The position numbers and the translations under genes are program-made. This document shows, piece by piece, positions 22,229 through 22,824 of a stretch of 22,824 nucleotides of DNA; within the stretch, counting starts at the first letter, position 1; every line of letters starts with the position of its first letter. The stretch lies in NCBI GenBank assembly GCA_021779235.1, contig JAJYBA010000007.1:1-22824 (forward strand). The letters run 5' to 3'. The stretch is from Bacillota bacterium (GTDB taxonomy: Bacteria; Bacillota; Clostridia; Clostridiales; Clostridiaceae). A model generated the notes under the pieces. The model did not search any database and had not been told where the DNA came from. It worked only from the letters and a program-made list of their open reading frames with translations.

Positions 22229-22824
22229 GATTCTCGCCTCCATCCGTGCAGCATGGTAATTTTATAATAAACTTAGTCCCCTCATCTTTTTTGCTGCTAA
22301 CTTCGATATTTCCTCCATGTAATTCAATTATCCCGTTACTTATTGAAAGCCCAAGGCCTGTACCATTTGTCTTCGTAGTATAATAAGGATTGAATATATT
22401 TTTCATATGGGTCTCATCCATTCCTGTACCAGTATCTTCAAAGGTGCTAACTATAAATCCCTTCTCCTCTCTAGTTCTTATAGTCAGAGTACCTCCCTTC
22501 TCCATCGCTTCACAGGCATTGATTATTATATTAACAAATACTTGCTTTATCTTATCACAGTCTATATTAACCATTGCTATTCCCTCTTCTAATTCGTTTT
22601 TAAGGATAACATGGTTCTCTTGAATATACTTATTAGTAAAAGAAAGGACACTTCTAATAAGTACATTTGTATCCATGTTCATGAGCATCTGCTTTGAAGG
22701 TCTAGCGTAGTCTAACAATTCTTGTATCACCTTACTCTCTCTATCTGATTGCTCTTTAACTATTCTTATATACTCAGTTAGTCTATCATCGTTTTTAAAA
22801 TCTCTTTTCATGAGTTGAACAGTG
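22221..22824 (-). CDS. Sensor histidine kinase, C-terminal part (5' end outside window)
   Basis: The last about 200 residues of a sensor kinase. The frame stays open to the window edge; the ATG at 22811 is internal, preceded by in-frame TVQL, so the real start lies outside. Visible: the second dimerisation helix (LLDYARPSKQ, the pattern of NtrB/ZraS-type kinases) and the ATP-binding domain with N box NIIINACEAME, G1 DTGTGM, F box FNPYYTTK and G2 GTGLGLSI. The His-containing H-box must lie just upstream, so sensor and phosphoacceptor are not seen. It overlaps the regulator's start and precedes it in one transcript. Its place before the MacA/MacB-like genes suggests it senses an envelope or antimicrobial-type signal that controls them (inference). 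Confidence 0.9.
   Translation of the reverse strand, partial: TVQLMKRDFKNDDRLTEYIRIVKEQSDRESKVIQELLDYARPSKQMLMNMDTNVLIRSVLSFTNKYIQENHVILKNELEEGIAMVNIDCDKIKQVFVNIIINACEAMEKGGTLTIRTREEKGFIVSTFEDTGTGMDETHMKNIFNPYYTTKTNGTGLGLSISNGIIELHGGNIEVSSKKDEGTKFIIKLPCCTDGGENLG

Noticed and set aside
1..22824. tRNA, rRNA, insertion sequences, prophage genes or CRISPR arrays
   Set aside because: I looked on both strands and found no cloverleaf with a CCA-type end, transposase, integrase or regular repeat-spacer structure.

Overview
The window is AT-rich with Shine-Dalgarno-led genes, strong intrinsic terminators and abundant Asn/Lys/Ile codons. This points to a low-GC Gram-positive anaerobe, most likely a Clostridium or close relative. 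That assignment is inferred from composition and protein families; no rRNA or marker gene is present. Almost everything reads from the minus strand. The only plus-strand genes are corA and one small secreted protein, which form an island at about 10.9-12.3 kb.

Layout. (1) 1-399: 3'-truncated Fur-family metalloregulator with a palindrome over its -10. (2) 484-2692: a two-gene unit, MntP-like efflux protein then PepD dipeptidase, with a good promoter and a strong terminator. (3) 2820-10600: three paralogous secreted surface proteins in a row, each with its own leader and terminator. All have a signal peptide, two Ig-like/triple-tyrosine-like modules, an Asn-rich beta-helix-like stretch, a Pro/Thr/Gly linker and a variable C-terminal domain. 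Two are recent duplicates that share an mRNA leader with two hairpins, and one of these has gained two Big_2 domains. (4) 10897-12336, plus strand: a CorA-type transporter and a small secreted protein. (5) 12427-14262, minus: a cytosolic protein with two copies of a SLAP-like (S-layer assembly) domain, followed by two small membrane-anchored paralogs. (6) 14625-16838: an SLH-domain wall-anchored protein. (7) 16976-22824: a sensor kinase (5'-truncated), an NtrC-type regulator, and a MacA/MacB-like adaptor, ATPase and permease, in an operon-like series with overlapping ends.

How they may work together. Sections 3 to 7 are dominated by cell-envelope functions: secreted surface proteins, a putative S-layer assembly helper, membrane-anchored helpers, a wall-anchored SLH protein, and a tripartite exporter with its own two-component system. 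A working hypothesis is a surface-layer or exoprotein assembly locus. The functional link is inferred from proximity only.

The most notable points are: the regulator at 20879-22228, whose AAA+ domain keeps Walker A but has lost both the sigma-54-contacting GAFTGA loop and the Walker B glutamate; the shared two-hairpin leaders; and the SLAP-like operon with its two small unrecognised membrane proteins.
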